Below, piece by piece: positions 25,107 through 34,882 of a stretch of 64,000 nt of DNA. The stretch comes from Alphaproteobacteria bacterium (GTDB lineage: Bacteria > Pseudomonadota > Alphaproteobacteria > Rhodobacterales > Rhodobacteraceae), in the NCBI GenBank assembly GCA_030427405.1, contig JAUHXK010000012.1:56350-120349 (forward strand), read 5' to 3'. The notes below the pieces were generated by a model. That model worked only from the letters and a program-made list of their open reading frames with translations, did not search any database and was not told the DNA's origin. The translations under genes and the position numbers were made by a program. The stretch's first letter is position 1, and each line of letters begins with the position of its first letter.

Positions 25107-27101
25107 CTATAAGTTATCGCGTGGAATTTCGTCCTCCATTTCGCGTGAAAACACCTCAACGTCGTTTTCAAAGGCCTGCATCGTCGCCTTCAGGAAAAAC
25201 GACCGGTGATCTGACCACATTTCACAGCGGGCCTCGGTGCGCAGACTTGTGCCCTCGCGCTGTTGCTCTGATGTCCAATGGCAAGCGCCTCGTGCCGACA
25301 ACGGGTCGTCGGGATGGATCGACCACGTTTCCTGTGCCGAGCCGCCGCTGATCAGCCCGTGGCCGCCGTCTTTGACCAACCCAAAATCGTCCTTGAGGAT
25401 CAAATGAGTGACACCTGTGTTCATATCCGTTTCCACGCGCCGCGAATGCGAAGGCGCGCGCAAGGTTTCGCACGGGCGCGGTGGTTCCGCATCCGGCGGG
25501 GGGAACTGGTATTCATCCGCCGCGCCCGAAGCGCGGTGGGGAAGCGTGATCTCGCCGTCAAGCAGGTGCAGCTCGGCCGTCTGGGGCGATGGCCAGATTA
25601 GCGGCCAATAGGCACTGGATATCGCCACACGCAGCTTGTGGCCCCTTGGCATCCGATAGGCGATATGGTCCAGCGCCAGGTTGATCTCGAACGGCGCACC
25701 CGGTGTCAGCGGCGTCGGGTCGGCATGGTCGTCCCGGTGGGTCAGATTCAGCACGCCATATGTTATCCGGGTTGATGCGCCGTCGGGGTGAACGTGGTTC
25801 AGCCGAATGGCGATCTGCGCCTGCGTTGTGTCTGCGCTAAGTTTCAGACGCACCCTTGGCGCACCAACGATATCAAGATCCCTGGTCAGTGGTTCGCCGT
25901 CGAAACAGGCCGACAAGGCATCGTCGGGGCGCTGATCTCCGGGCATGTCCGGGCCCAGCCAGATCGCGCAGTATTCACCGCCATCCATACCGCAATGGTA
26001 CGGCGAGCGGACGCGTCGGTCCAGGCCGGTGGACTGGCCCAGCCCCGTGTCGCTCAGGCCCAATGTCAGTTCCGGCAGATGCGCGGTGGCCCCTGTGTCT
26101 TCGGCAATCCATCGGCCGGGGCGCTCTGTATACCAACGGGCAGGACGCACCCCATCCATAAGATAGGCGCGGTAATCCGGGTCGTTTTCAACACCGGTAT
26201 CGATACCCTTGAGCCAGCGATCCCACCAACGCAGTGCCTCTTGCAGAAAGCCGATGCGCGGCTCGGGCACGGCGAAATGAGGGTATTTATGTACCCAGGG
26301 GCCTACGATCCCCTTGACCGGGGCCTTCAGGTTTTCGACGAGGGTCGGCACGGTGTTCTTGTACCCGTCACCCCAACCACCAACCGCCAGTGTCGCCGCC
26401 CGGATGGCGCCAAAGTCTTCGCAGACTGACCCGTGCTGCCAATAGGCGTCCCTGGTCTGGTGGCGCAGCCAGACCGATGGCAGGAACGGCTGGGCTTTGA
26501 GACGTTCCAGCCACAGAGCGCGCCAGTCAGAGCACAGCGCGGGATCGGGCGCGCGCGACGAATAAGACCACATGGTCGCGCCCCAGCCCAGGTTTTCATT
26601 CAGAAGGCACCCGCCCTTGTAATGGATGTCATCGGCGAACCGGTCCGCTGTCGAACAAAGCGTTATGATCGCCTTAAGCGGATCGGGCTTCAGGGCTGCG
26701 ACCTGAAGGGCATTGAACCCGCCCCAGCTGATTCCCATCATTCCGACCGCTCCGGTGCACCACGGCTGCCGCGCCAGCCAGTCGATGACCTCGACAGCAT
26801 CATCCAGTTCCTGTTGGGTGTATTCGTCCTCCATCAGCCCCTGGCTGTCCCCGTTGCCCCGCATGTCCACGCGAATACAGGCATATCCGCGCTTGGCCAG
26901 CCACGGATGCGTCAGCGCGTCACGATCGGCGGTGCCGTCCCGTTTGCGATAAGGCAGGTATTCCAGAATCGCTGGCACCGGCGATTGTGTTGCATTGACG
27001 GGGCGCCAGATGCGGGCGGACAGGCGGCACCCGTCCGCCAAGTGTATTGCCTGATCTGGGTCTTCCTGGATCTCGCATAACGCGTTTTGCGGTGACGTCA
27101 T
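25107..27101 (-). CDS. CocE/NonD-family (peptidase S15) hydrolase
   Basis: A 664-aa alpha/beta hydrolase related to X-Pro dipeptidyl peptidases and cocaine esterase. The nucleophile is in GISWGGFNAL near residue 125, and RVDMRGNGDSQG near 77-89 is the family's oxyanion region. The C-terminal half is a jelly-roll domain (ending near VAISSAYWPLIWPS). There is no signal peptide. It lies 122 bp upstream of the binding-protein gene on the same strand, so it probably processes the imported compound, peptide or ester. Confidence 0.85.
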   Translation of the reverse strand: MTSPQNALCEIQEDPDQAIHLADGCRLSARIWRPVNATQSPVPAILEYLPYRKRDGTADRDALTHPWLAKRGYACIRVDMRGNGDSQGLMEDEYTQQELDDAVEVIDWLARQPWCTGAVGMMGISWGGFNALQVAALKPDPLKAIITLCSTADRFADDIHYKGGCLLNENLGWGATMWSYSSRAPDPALCSDWRALWLERLKAQPFLPSVWLRHQTRDAYWQHGSVCEDFGAIRAATLAVGGWGDGYKNTVPTLVENLKAPVKGIVGPWVHKYPHFAVPEPRIGFLQEALRWWDRWLKGIDTGVENDPDYRAYLMDGVRPARWYTERPGRWIAEDTGATAHLPELTLGLSDTGLGQSTGLDRRVRSPYHCGMDGGEYCAIWLGPDMPGDQRPDDALSACFDGEPLTRDLDIVGAPRVRLKLSADTTQAQIAIRLNHVHPDGASTRITYGVLNLTHRDDHADPTPLTPGAPFEINLALDHIAYRMPRGHKLRVAISSAYWPLIWPSPQTAELHLLDGEITLPHRASGAADEYQFPPPDAEPPRPCETLRAPSHSRRVETDMNTGVTHLILKDDFGLVKDGGHGLISGGSAQETWSIHPDDPLSARGACHWTSEQQREGTSLRTEARCEMWSDHRSFFLKATMQAFENDVEVFSREMEDEIPRDNL

Positions 27102-27152
27102 TTCACAAACTTTGGTCGCTTTGACGCTTTGGGTAAGGTGAAAAACGTCAAT

Positions 27153-28259
27153 TTAACGCTTTAATGCGACAACAAGGTCCATCACGTTGGTGCCGGTCGG
27201 CCCCGTCGTCAAAAGGGCCTGTTTTTTGTGCAGATACGTTCCGCTATCGGCGCGGAGCAGCGCGTCTTCCGCCTCTGGCGACCATGTTGTGCCGTCCAGA
27301 ACTGCCCCGGCGGCATCAGTGGGACCATCGGTGCCGTCCGTCCCGCCGACGACAAGAGTGATCCCCGGACATCCCGCGATTTCCTTTGCCAATGCCAGAC
27401 CCAGGGCCTGGTTTCGGCCACCGCGTCCGGGCGTTTTGGGCAGAATGACGGTCGGTTCGCCACCGAAGATCATCGCGCCGGGTTCCATGTCCCGAAGCTG
27501 CGCGCCCAATGTGGCGGCAACGGACAGATAATCGTCATGCATTGCTTCTTCGTTGGCCAGAACGGCATACCCGGCCTGGTGGGCGGCCTCGGCTGCGGCG
27601 CTTCGCGCATGTGCATTCGAGGCGATGATCCGCGCTTCGGCTTGAAATTCGGGCGCGTCGGGCAGGGCGCCGATGCCGGACCCAATGACCCTGAGGTCAT
27701 CACCTGGAACATCCGATATCGCCAGCACGGTCGCGCGGGCGCCCGTGAACCGGGACAGCAGCCCGGCGCCCTTGATGCGCGACAGCTTGCGCCGTTCTGC
27801 GTTCATTGCGCCAATGTCCAGCCCGGTGGACAGCAGATGCTGGTTGAGGGCCGCCAGATCAGAAAGGGTTTTGCCGTCGACAAGGTCTTCGGCCAATGAC
27901 GAGGCCCCCCCAGAGACCAGCAAGAGGACATGCGCATCAGGGCCCAAACCCTCGACCGCTTGACGCAGCGCCTGCCCGCCTGCAAGGCTGCGCGCGTCCG
28001 GGACCGGGTGTGCGGCTTCGATCGTTTGGACATGATCGGGCAAGCCGTCGCCGTGGCCATCCTTGGTCACAACAAGCGTGTTGATCTTGCCAAAGTGGTC
28101 CAGCGCGGCGCACGCCATGGCCGCTGCGGCCTTGCCAACTGCAAGGATCGCGTCGGGCTTCGAAACTGCATCAAGCGCTTGACGTGTGGCATCGTACCCA
28201 CCGACAGCGGCCACGCCGCGTTTCCAGATTTCTACGGCTTGTTCTGCCTGGGACATCAT
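27153..28259 (-). CDS. Glycerate 2-kinase (MOFRL/DUF4147 family)
   Basis: A 368-aa protein. The N-terminal DUF4147 domain has [12 protein letters not shown] and [11 protein letters not shown], and the C-terminal MOFRL domain has [23 protein letters not shown] and [15 protein letters not shown]. It phosphorylates D-glycerate to 2-phosphoglycerate. Old annotations call it hydroxypyruvate reductase (TtuD). This links to glyoxylate and serine metabolism, although the bhc genes here give another route for glyoxylate. The start at 28259 overlaps the dtd stop (ATGA); a second ATG follows directly. Confidence 0.85.
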   Translation of the reverse strand: MMSQAEQAVEIWKRGVAAVGGYDATRQALDAVSKPDAILAVGKAAAAMACAALDHFGKINTLVVTKDGHGDGLPDHVQTIEAAHPVPDARSLAGGQALRQAVEGLGPDAHVLLLVSGGASSLAEDLVDGKTLSDLAALNQHLLSTGLDIGAMNAERRKLSRIKGAGLLSRFTGARATVLAISDVPGDDLRVIGSGIGALPDAPEFQAEARIIASNAHARSAAAEAAHQAGYAVLANEEAMHDDYLSVAATLGAQLRDMEPGAMIFGGEPTVILPKTPGRGGRNQALGLALAKEIAGCPGITLVVGGTDGTDGPTDAAGAVLDGTTWSPEAEDALLRADSGTYLHKKQALLTTGPTGTNVMDLVVALKR

Positions 28260-28693
28260 ATCTCCATCCAAATCGTGACCGGGCCGTCATTGACCAGCTC
28301 AACTGCCATGTCAGCCCCGAATATGCCGGTTTCCACCGCGATGTCACGTTGGGCCAGTTCCTGTGCAAACAGGTTATACAGGTTTTCGCCAATTTCAGGC
28401 GCGGCTGCTGCGGCAAAGCCCGGGCGGTTGCCGCGCGAAGTGTCGGCGGCCAGCGTGAACTGGCTGATCACCAGGGCCGCGCCACCCACATCGGTGATCG
28501 AGCGGTTCATCTTGCCCGCATCATCGCGAAAGATCCGCAGCTTGGCGATCTTGTCCGCAAGTTGCGCGGCCTGCTTGGCCCCGTCGCCTTCCATCGCGCA
28601 CACCAGGATCATCAGACCCGGACCGCATTGTCCGACCGATTTGCCCTCAACCGAGACCGAGGCGCGGGAAACTCTTTGTATGACTGCGCGCAC
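28256..28693 (-). CDS. dtd: D-aminoacyl-tRNA deacylase
   Basis: A 145-aa homodimeric enzyme that hydrolyses D-amino acids mischarged on tRNA. The whole chain matches the family: [15 protein letters not shown] at the start, [17 protein letters not shown] with the active-site SQFTLA, and NDGPVTI near the end, the cross-subunit Gly-cisPro motif. It begins with GTG preceded by GGAAGG. It is coupled to the glycerate kinase by an ATGA overlap. Confidence 0.93.
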   Translation of the reverse strand: MRAVIQRVSRASVSVEGKSVGQCGPGLMILVCAMEGDGAKQAAQLADKIAKLRIFRDDAGKMNRSITDVGGAALVISQFTLAADTSRGNRPGFAAAAAPEIGENLYNLFAQELAQRDIAVETGIFGADMAVELVNDGPVTIWMEI

Positions 28694-28729
28694 TTTGAAC
28701 GCCTTCCATTTGGTGTTTTGGCTACGGCT

Positions 28730-29398
28730 TCACCCGTGCCAATCGACGAAATCTTCCAGACCGGCCCTGTCCGTTCGGAACGCATTGGCCGGATGGTCCG
28801 CGTCGGGATACCCGAAAGAGATGGCGCATAAAACCAGGCGGTCATCGGGTATCTCGAAATACCTGTGCAGAAACGGACCATAAGAGGCAACGGCTGCTTG
28901 CGGTATGGTCGCAATGTTCAGCGCCTGGGCGGCCAGGGCAAAGGCGGTGACAAACCCGCCGCAATCCATCGCGCCATAGGGGCCAAGCTCTGCCGGGCTC
29001 GACAGGATGGCGCAATGGGGGGCGTCAAACAGCGAGAAGTTCCGCGTCATTTGCCGCGCAGAGGCGACCCGGTCGCCCTTTTGAACGCCAACCGCGTCAT
29101 ACAGCGCCCAGCCACAGGCGCGCCGCCGGTCCTGGTAGACACCTGAATAAGAGCGCGGGAACGGCAGGTCCGGGGCCGGGGTGCCGGTTTCGGCCTCGTG
29201 CATCAGGGCGCGGCGAAACCTGTCGGTTTCTTCGCCACTGGTGACAATGACGTGCCAGGGCTGCGCGTTGCACCAGCTGGGAACGCGGCGCGCGCTGTCC
29301 AGAATTTCAGAGATTTCCGATCTGGGAACGGGGTCGGGTCTGAAGGCCCGGCAAGAGTGGCGCTGAGCAAGAAGCGCGTTCAGTGCGGTAAGGGTCAC
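28730..29398 (-). CDS. Nitroreductase-family FMN oxidoreductase
   Basis: A 222-aa protein with the nitroreductase fold. The N-terminal RHSCRAFRPDPVPRSEI and SARRVPSWCNAQPWHVIV contain the FMN-phosphate Arg residues, and IPQAAVASYGPF and AISFGYPD follow. It probably reduces nitroaromatics or other electrophiles with NAD(P)H; the physiological substrate is unknown. The start is GTG at 29398 with a GAGG site. It lies 36 bp upstream of dtd on the same strand. Confidence 0.82.
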   Translation of the reverse strand: MTLTALNALLAQRHSCRAFRPDPVPRSEISEILDSARRVPSWCNAQPWHVIVTSGEETDRFRRALMHEAETGTPAPDLPFPRSYSGVYQDRRRACGWALYDAVGVQKGDRVASARQMTRNFSLFDAPHCAILSSPAELGPYGAMDCGGFVTAFALAAQALNIATIPQAAVASYGPFLHRYFEIPDDRLVLCAISFGYPDADHPANAFRTDRAGLEDFVDWHG

Positions 29399-29476
29399 GT
29401 TGGCCTCTGAGTGTCTTGTTGCTCAGCATGGCCCAAAATCCGTGGGGCTTCAAGGCGTTGCCCGGATCCGTTGGCG

Positions 29477-30568
29477 TCATTGCTGTCCGGTGGCGACCAG
29501 ATAACCGATCCCGGCCGCAACCAGCAGTCCCAGGGCAACCGCAATGGTTATCTTGATCGCTGACCAGGGCCGCTCTCCCTGAACGCGCCCGGTCCGTCCG
29601 TTCACGACAAAGCGGTAGGTCTGGCCGCGGTACTTATACGCGGCCATCCAGACCGGCAGCAGAATATGCTTGAAGGTCACGTCACGGACATCGGTGTCGA
29701 CCGCGTGAATACGTTGCCTGTCGCCACCGATGTCGAAACGAACGTCGCGTTCGATCACGCGCGCCATATGCGCCCGCGCCTCGGCATGACCCTCTTGCAA
29801 CTCGACCGTATAGGCTTCGGCCCGAAAGCCCGCCAGGTATTCCGGCTGATAGGGTTCCAGCGCAGGTAAGTCCCACGGCTCCAATGCGTCGGTATAGGTC
29901 TTGGGCAGCGATCGGGAGGCCAGGACCAGCACATCATCGAAGAACCGTGCCACCCGACCCGATTTTAGCGTCCAGCGGACCTTGGCCACCTGTTGCTGAA
30001 CCCGCTTGCCATCGCGCGTCACGGTGCGGGTTTCATAGTAGACGACGCCACGCTCGCCCCGGTAGCTGGATTTCGTATCGGCATCGAAGGTCCAGTAGGG
30101 GACATAGATGCCCTGCATCTTGCGGCCCTTGCGGGCATAGTCCTTCAGCCCGTTCGGCGCGAACCACAGACGGCCCAGCCAGGTGTTCATCGCCTTGTGG
30201 GCCGTGCGTTCGTCAAGCGCGAAAGGCAGAACGCCGCGCGGCTTGATATGGCGGCTGATACCGGTATCGGTCACCACGGGTGTCGCGCAGAATGGGCATT
30301 CCGCCGCATGCGTCGCGGGGTCAAACTCAACCTGGGCGGCGCAATTGGGGCAGGTCAGGACCCGCGTTTCTTCCAGCTCGGCATCGGGCAGCTGATCAGC
30401 AAGGGCGGCGTCAAAGTCCAGTTCACGCAGCGTTGCGCCGCCCCAGGGGCCGGCACCGATCGGCCGCGCGTGACCGCAATGGTCACAGGTCAATGCGCCA
30501 TTACCAGGGTCGAAACGGTAATCGGCCCCGCATTGGTCACAGGGAAAACGATGTTCGTCGTGGGTCAT
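29477..30568 (-). CDS. Zinc-ribbon membrane protein, last gene of the TelA/SPFH operon
   Basis: A 363-aa protein with two zinc ribbons: C10/C13 with C28/C31, and a second CPNC...CPFC pair near residues 70-95. A large domain of unknown function follows (WTFDADTKSSYRGERG and a basic stretch), with one C-terminal membrane helix near 338-360. It resembles B. subtilis YdjG, whose gene sits beside an SPFH gene and pspA. Often mis-annotated as a helicase or TFIIB-type protein, it has no helicase motifs. The ATG at 30568 follows AAGGCGG; an upstream TTG is less likely. Confidence 0.7.
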   Translation of the reverse strand: MTHDEHRFPCDQCGADYRFDPGNGALTCDHCGHARPIGAGPWGGATLRELDFDAALADQLPDAELEETRVLTCPNCAAQVEFDPATHAAECPFCATPVVTDTGISRHIKPRGVLPFALDERTAHKAMNTWLGRLWFAPNGLKDYARKGRKMQGIYVPYWTFDADTKSSYRGERGVVYYETRTVTRDGKRVQQQVAKVRWTLKSGRVARFFDDVLVLASRSLPKTYTDALEPWDLPALEPYQPEYLAGFRAEAYTVELQEGHAEARAHMARVIERDVRFDIGGDRQRIHAVDTDVRDVTFKHILLPVWMAAYKYRGQTYRFVVNGRTGRVQGERPWSAIKITIAVALGLLVAAGIGYLVATGQQ

Positions 30569-30609
30569 CGCACCGCCTTGCAAGTCTTTCTTGGCTTTGA
30601 CACCTGAGA

Positions 30610-31758
30610 TCAGGCGCCCGGTGGCGGAGGGGGAAGGATCGTGAACAGCTGTGCAAGCTCTTGCACGTCACCTGCCTTTTTCCAGCCATCCTGACCGGCG
30701 GTCCACACGAACGTGTCCCGGTTGATTTCGCCCTCGCTGGCCATCCGGCCCATCTTGGCCTTCGAAAACGGGCCGCTGGTTTGGCCGTCAACCGCGATAT
30801 GCCACACATGCTCGACCGGCGGCGGGGGCGGCGGGGCCGCATGTGCTGCGGGTTGCTGGGCAGCGGGGGCGGGCGCGCCCCAGGGGCCGCGCGGCTGGCC
30901 CGCTGCCATGTTCGCCATCTGGTTGGCCATCGCCATGCCCATTCCCATGCCAAGACCCGCACCCATGCCGCCGCCTTGACCAGGATTGCTGGCGGCGGCC
31001 GTCATGGCTTCGGCAGCCGAATACTGGGTGAATTTGCCCAGATCGCCAGCAAGCCCCATCGACGTCCGCTTGTCCAGCGCGGCCTCAACTGCGGGGGGCA
31101 ACGAGATGTTCTCGATGTAGAATTCGGGCATTTCCAGCCCGTACCCCTCAAGCACTGGCGAAACCTCGGCCGCGATCAGCTTGCCCAGGTCGGCCGTGTT
31201 GGCGGCCATGTCCAGCACCGGTATACCCGAACCGGCGATCACGCGGCTGAATTCCTGAACGATGATGTTGCGGATCTGAAAGCTGATCTCGTCCATGGTG
31301 AATTCGCCATCGGTGCCCACGATTTCAACCAGAAATCTGGCCGGATCCTTGACCCGGACCGTATAGGTTCCAAAGGCGCGAATCCGCGTAGGTCCGAATT
31401 CGGGGTCGCGCAGCATGATCGGGTTCTTGGTGCCCCATTTCAGGTTGTTGAACCGGGTTGTGTTGACGTAATAGATTTCGGACTTGAACGGTGACTGGAA
31501 CCCGTGATCCCAATGCTGCAACGTCGTCATGATCGGCATGTTGTTTGTTTCAAGCATGTAAAGACCCGGCGTAAATACATCCGCCAGCTGCCCCTCATGC
31601 ACAAAGACCGCCGCCTGACCTTCGCGCACTGTCAGCTTGGCGCCATACTTGATCTCGTGCCCTTCACGCTCAAAACGCCAGACCATTGTATCGCGGGTGT
31701 CGTCCACCCAATGAATGACGTCGATGAACTCTCCGGTCAGAAAGTCAAAAATTCCCAT
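30610..31758 (-). CDS. SPFH-domain protein with C-terminal GYF-like domain
   Basis: A 382-aa protein. The SPFH/band-7 domain (about 20-240) contains VREGQAAVFVHEGQLADVF and IIVQEFSRVIAGSG. A Gly/Met-rich linker (about 265-290) and a Pro/Ala segment follow, then a GYF_2-type domain with WHIAVDGQTSGPFSKAKMG near 322-340. It is like B. subtilis YdjI and so-called virion core proteins. SPFH proteins assemble into membrane rings and can recruit partners; the GYF domain probably binds proline-rich sequence. An AGGAGA site precedes the ATG. Confidence 0.8.
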   Translation of the reverse strand: MGIFDFLTGEFIDVIHWVDDTRDTMVWRFEREGHEIKYGAKLTVREGQAAVFVHEGQLADVFTPGLYMLETNNMPIMTTLQHWDHGFQSPFKSEIYYVNTTRFNNLKWGTKNPIMLRDPEFGPTRIRAFGTYTVRVKDPARFLVEIVGTDGEFTMDEISFQIRNIIVQEFSRVIAGSGIPVLDMAANTADLGKLIAAEVSPVLEGYGLEMPEFYIENISLPPAVEAALDKRTSMGLAGDLGKFTQYSAAEAMTAAASNPGQGGGMGAGLGMGMGMAMANQMANMAAGQPRGPWGAPAPAAQQPAAHAAPPPPPPVEHVWHIAVDGQTSGPFSKAKMGRMASEGEINRDTFVWTAGQDGWKKAGDVQELAQLFTILPPPPPGA

Positions 31759-31780
31759 ATTCGGTCTCCTGTCGTCGGGG

Positions 31781-32731
31781 TCAGAGCGACTGCCCCATCA
31801 ATTCGCGTGCGATGATCCGAACGATGGGGCGGGCGTCTTCGGCGCTCATGCCCGGTTTCAGGCGCGGATCGTACAGCAAGGTCAGTAGCTTTTCGTCGTG
31901 GCTGGTCAAAAGCGCAAATTCGTCGTCATCGTTGAAAATGGACGGTCGCGCCGAAAGGCTGTCATTGGGCAGCCCCAGGCCCTGGGCAATTTCTTCGTGG
32001 ATACAGCTGAGGCGCACCAGGTCGGGATGTTCGGCCCGGACAAGGGCAACCGCACGGGTATAGCTATAGGGCGCGCCCGCCTGTGCCGAGGCAAAGACAA
32101 AGCAATAAAACGACCGGGGCAGATCCTCGAACAAGTCAAGCTGTTGCTGACCGATATTCGGGATCAGTTGCTTCAGCCGGGCCTGAACATAGGCCGTGTC
32201 ATCCTCGCCAGCCACGAATACGTGGAAATTGGCGTTTTTTGTCACCGTCGAAACAGGGTGTCCGGTCAGTCGGGCCAGCCGGTTTGTATAGGCGCTGATG
32301 CGGGCGGCATCTTCCTGGCGCAGTTCTGGCCGGACCGATGGCCCGAACTCGGCCATAACGCGGACGGAACCGGGCCAACGGCTTAGGTGACCGCTGGTAC
32401 GGCGGCCGCTGACGGCCTGTCCGGGATATTCGCTGAAAAACGCGATGGTCTCGAAATTGCGTGCCAGGTCGTCCGCGTCGTACGGCGTATCCGGCCCACC
32501 CCCATCCGTGCGCAGCAACCCTCGGGTCAGCAGGTTGCTTTGAACCTGCCCGTAGTAGCGCGCCAGGTCCTGGCTGGCCGCTGAGGGAGGGACATAGGCA
32601 TTGGCGGCGGCCACTGGCACCGCCGGGCGGGGCTGCGGGGAAATCGAAGCCTTGAGGGCATCGTCGCAACCGGCCGCAGCCAGCAGTGACAATGCCGCCA
32701 GGACAGATTTCAGATTGCTGCCGGACCGCAC
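31781..32731 (-). CDS. DUF2927-type lipoprotein
   Basis: A 316-aa protein with a lipoprotein signal ending LLAAAGC, so lipid-anchored to a membrane. The body matches DUF2927: NFHVFVAGEDD, FYCFVFASA, and CIHEEIAQGLGLPNDS near residue 240, whose HEE-x-QGLG resembles a zinc-peptidase-like motif. The start is GTG at 32731; there is no in-frame ATG near the signal. Whether it is a protease is unproven. It lies 13 bp after telA and 22 bp before the SPFH gene. Confidence 0.7.
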   Translation of the reverse strand: MRSGSNLKSVLAALSLLAAAGCDDALKASISPQPRPAVPVAAANAYVPPSAASQDLARYYGQVQSNLLTRGLLRTDGGGPDTPYDADDLARNFETIAFFSEYPGQAVSGRRTSGHLSRWPGSVRVMAEFGPSVRPELRQEDAARISAYTNRLARLTGHPVSTVTKNANFHVFVAGEDDTAYVQARLKQLIPNIGQQQLDLFEDLPRSFYCFVFASAQAGAPYSYTRAVALVRAEHPDLVRLSCIHEEIAQGLGLPNDSLSARPSIFNDDDEFALLTSHDEKLLTLLYDPRLKPGMSAEDARPIVRIIARELMGQSL

Positions 32732-32744
32732 GCCGTTTGCGCCC

Positions 32745-33935
32745 TTAGCCCGGAACCGCAGTTGCGGCCGTGTCGCCCAGCCCGTCGCGCCGGGCCTTGG
32801 CCGATGCCAGGGTATCGCGCAGATCGGCCTCCATCTTTTTCAGCTCTTCCTCGGCGGCGGCCCGTTTGGCTTTGCCTTCATCCGCGATGGCCAGGCTTTC
32901 GTTGATCGTGCCAATCAGGTCCGCGTTGGCCTGTTTGACGGCCTCGATATCGAACACGCCGCGTTCCATTTCCTGACGGATCATCTTGTTGGAGTCGCGC
33001 AGGTTTGCAGCGTTGGCTGTCAGCAACTCGTTGGTCAGGTCGTTTGCGTCGCGAACAGCCGCGGCGGCCTCGGCGCTGCGCTGAATGGTGACCGCCTGGG
33101 CAAGCTGCGTTTCCCACAGCGGCACTGTGTTTACCAATGTCGAGTTGATCTTGGTGACCAGCGACTTGTCGTTTTCCTGAACCAACCGGATCGACGGCAG
33201 CGATTGCATGGTAACCTGGCGGGTCAGCTTCAGGTCATGTACCCGCCGTTCCAGGTCGTCCCGGGCGGCGCGAAGATCGCGCAATTGCTGCGCGACCATG
33301 ACTTTCTGGTCTTCGGCGGCGGCCTGAACGGCGGCTTCCTTTTCCGGGATGTCGTGGCTGTCCAGTTCGGTCAGCTTTTCCTCGCCTGCCGCGATGTAAA
33401 GCGCCAGTTCATCGTAAAAGCCCAAGGTCTTTTCATACAAAAGATCCAGCGACTTGATGTCTTTTAAAAGGGTGTGCTCGTGCCCCAGAAGATTGTCGGT
33501 GATCCGGTCGATCTGGTCCTGGATTTCCTCGTACCGGGCGGTGAACTTGGCGAACGGCGCGGCCCGGCCCAGCAGCTTTTCCCACCAGCTGCGTTCGCGG
33601 CGCACGTCCAGTTCGCTGACGGAAAAGCCACGGATGGTCGTGACGATGTCCCTCAGGCTGTCGCCTGCCGGGCCGACATCCTTGTTGCGTACATCGGCCA
33701 GCATGGCCTGGCTGATTTCCTGTAGCTCGGCCTGCGCCGAGGAACCGAACGACACGATCGAATTGGTGTTCGCCATGTCGATTTCGCCCATCCGCTTGCG
33801 AATTTCCGCGCTGACCGGTTCGTCCGCATCGGCCAATGGGACCACGTCTGCCTTGGGTTCGGGCAGGGTAACGGCGGCGACCTCTTGCACCAGCGTTTCG
33901 GCTGCTACGGCCTTGGTCTTGATTTCATCCGACAT
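32745..33935 (-). CDS. TelA/KlaA-family toxic anion resistance protein
   Basis: A 396-aa, highly helical cytosolic protein of the TelA family, with ERSWWEKLLGRAAPFAKFTA, LLEKDIKSL-like coil segments and TMQSLPSIRLVQENDKSLV. Family members raise tolerance to tellurite and to cell-wall-active agents (B. subtilis YceH); the mechanism is unknown. A GAGGAAGAG site precedes the ATG. The next gene upstream encodes XpaC, a recurrent partner of TelA. Confidence 0.85.
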   Translation of the reverse strand: MSDEIKTKAVAAETLVQEVAAVTLPEPKADVVPLADADEPVSAEIRKRMGEIDMANTNSIVSFGSSAQAELQEISQAMLADVRNKDVGPAGDSLRDIVTTIRGFSVSELDVRRERSWWEKLLGRAAPFAKFTARYEEIQDQIDRITDNLLGHEHTLLKDIKSLDLLYEKTLGFYDELALYIAAGEEKLTELDSHDIPEKEAAVQAAAEDQKVMVAQQLRDLRAARDDLERRVHDLKLTRQVTMQSLPSIRLVQENDKSLVTKINSTLVNTVPLWETQLAQAVTIQRSAEAAAAVRDANDLTNELLTANAANLRDSNKMIRQEMERGVFDIEAVKQANADLIGTINESLAIADEGKAKRAAAEEELKKMEADLRDTLASAKARRDGLGDTAATAVPG

Positions 33936-33964
33936 GTGACTCTTCCTCGTTCAATATTGGCCGG

Positions 33965-34879
33965 TCATTCCAACCGGACGCCCTCACGCTGCAAGCGTTC
34001 GCGCAGCACGTCGATTTCGACCGTCAGATCACTGCGGTCATCCAGTAACATCTTGCGGGTCCGTGCCGCGAAATTCTGTTCAAGATCGTCCAGAAGCGCT
34101 GCGTAATCCGCCAGTGCTTTTGCATCGCGGGTGCGGGCGTAAACATCGGAAAACTTCACCGTCGCGTCCCGCGCCCCCTGCAAATAGACCGTCAGATATT
34201 TTCGCGCCCCGGCAAGATCGCGCGGGTCTTCCTCGACCGTGCGGAACAGATCGCGCGCGGTGGCCTGAAAACGTTCGACGCGGGCTTCGATCCTGCGGTC
34301 ACCGGCCCGCGCTATGGCGTTGGACATATCGGCCAGATGCGCCTCGGCGTCTTCGACGACCCGTGCCACGCGGTCTTGCTGATAGGTGTCGATCCCCTCC
34401 ATACCCTTGTCTTTCATCGGGTCCAGCCCAAAGGACGCGGCATGCAGGGCGGCGGCAACCAAACCGAAAAGGGCAGGTGCGATCACGCTGGTCTGGGCAA
34501 GCGCCTCGGTATCGAGATAGTCCGAGCGAAAGGCCGCCAGAGCGATGCCCACCCCTGTCAGGGCACTGGCAAACATCTTGCGGGGAAAGGCGGGGCGGCG
34601 CGCGGAACGGCGCGCGTTAAACGCCGCTTCGGCGCGCAGGCCTTCGCGCAACACAAGAGCGGCCGCAACCAGCACTCCGGCGGCCACAAGGCCCAGCGTC
34701 ATGCCAATCGCGCCGTCATTGAGCGACAGAAAAACCAAGGGAATGGCAGGCACGAACAGCAGGTTTGCACGGGCACCGGCCGGATTCACCTGCGCGCCGT
34801 CAAACTGCCCGCGCATTGCCGGTTTGCCGGTTGGCTCTTGTCCGTCTGGACTGAACTCTCCGCCATATCGTTTGGCCAT
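33965..34879 (-). CDS. XpaC-family membrane protein (5-bromo-4-chloroindolyl phosphate hydrolysis family)
   Basis: A 304-aa protein with paired hydrophobic helices near residues 40-80 and 105-150, then a helical cytosolic domain (MEGIDTYQQDRVARVVEDAE and LTVYLQGARDATVKFSDVY). The family name comes from an old screen and does not prove phosphatase activity. XpaC and TelA genes are adjacent in many bacteria. It starts 3 bp after a 29-codon membrane-peptide gene. Confidence 0.75.
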   Translation of the reverse strand: MAKRYGGEFSPDGQEPTGKPAMRGQFDGAQVNPAGARANLLFVPAIPLVFLSLNDGAIGMTLGLVAAGVLVAAALVLREGLRAEAAFNARRSARRPAFPRKMFASALTGVGIALAAFRSDYLDTEALAQTSVIAPALFGLVAAALHAASFGLDPMKDKGMEGIDTYQQDRVARVVEDAEAHLADMSNAIARAGDRRIEARVERFQATARDLFRTVEEDPRDLAGARKYLTVYLQGARDATVKFSDVYARTRDAKALADYAALLDDLEQNFAARTRKMLLDDRSDLTVEIDVLRERLQREGVRLE

Positions 34880-34882
34880 GTG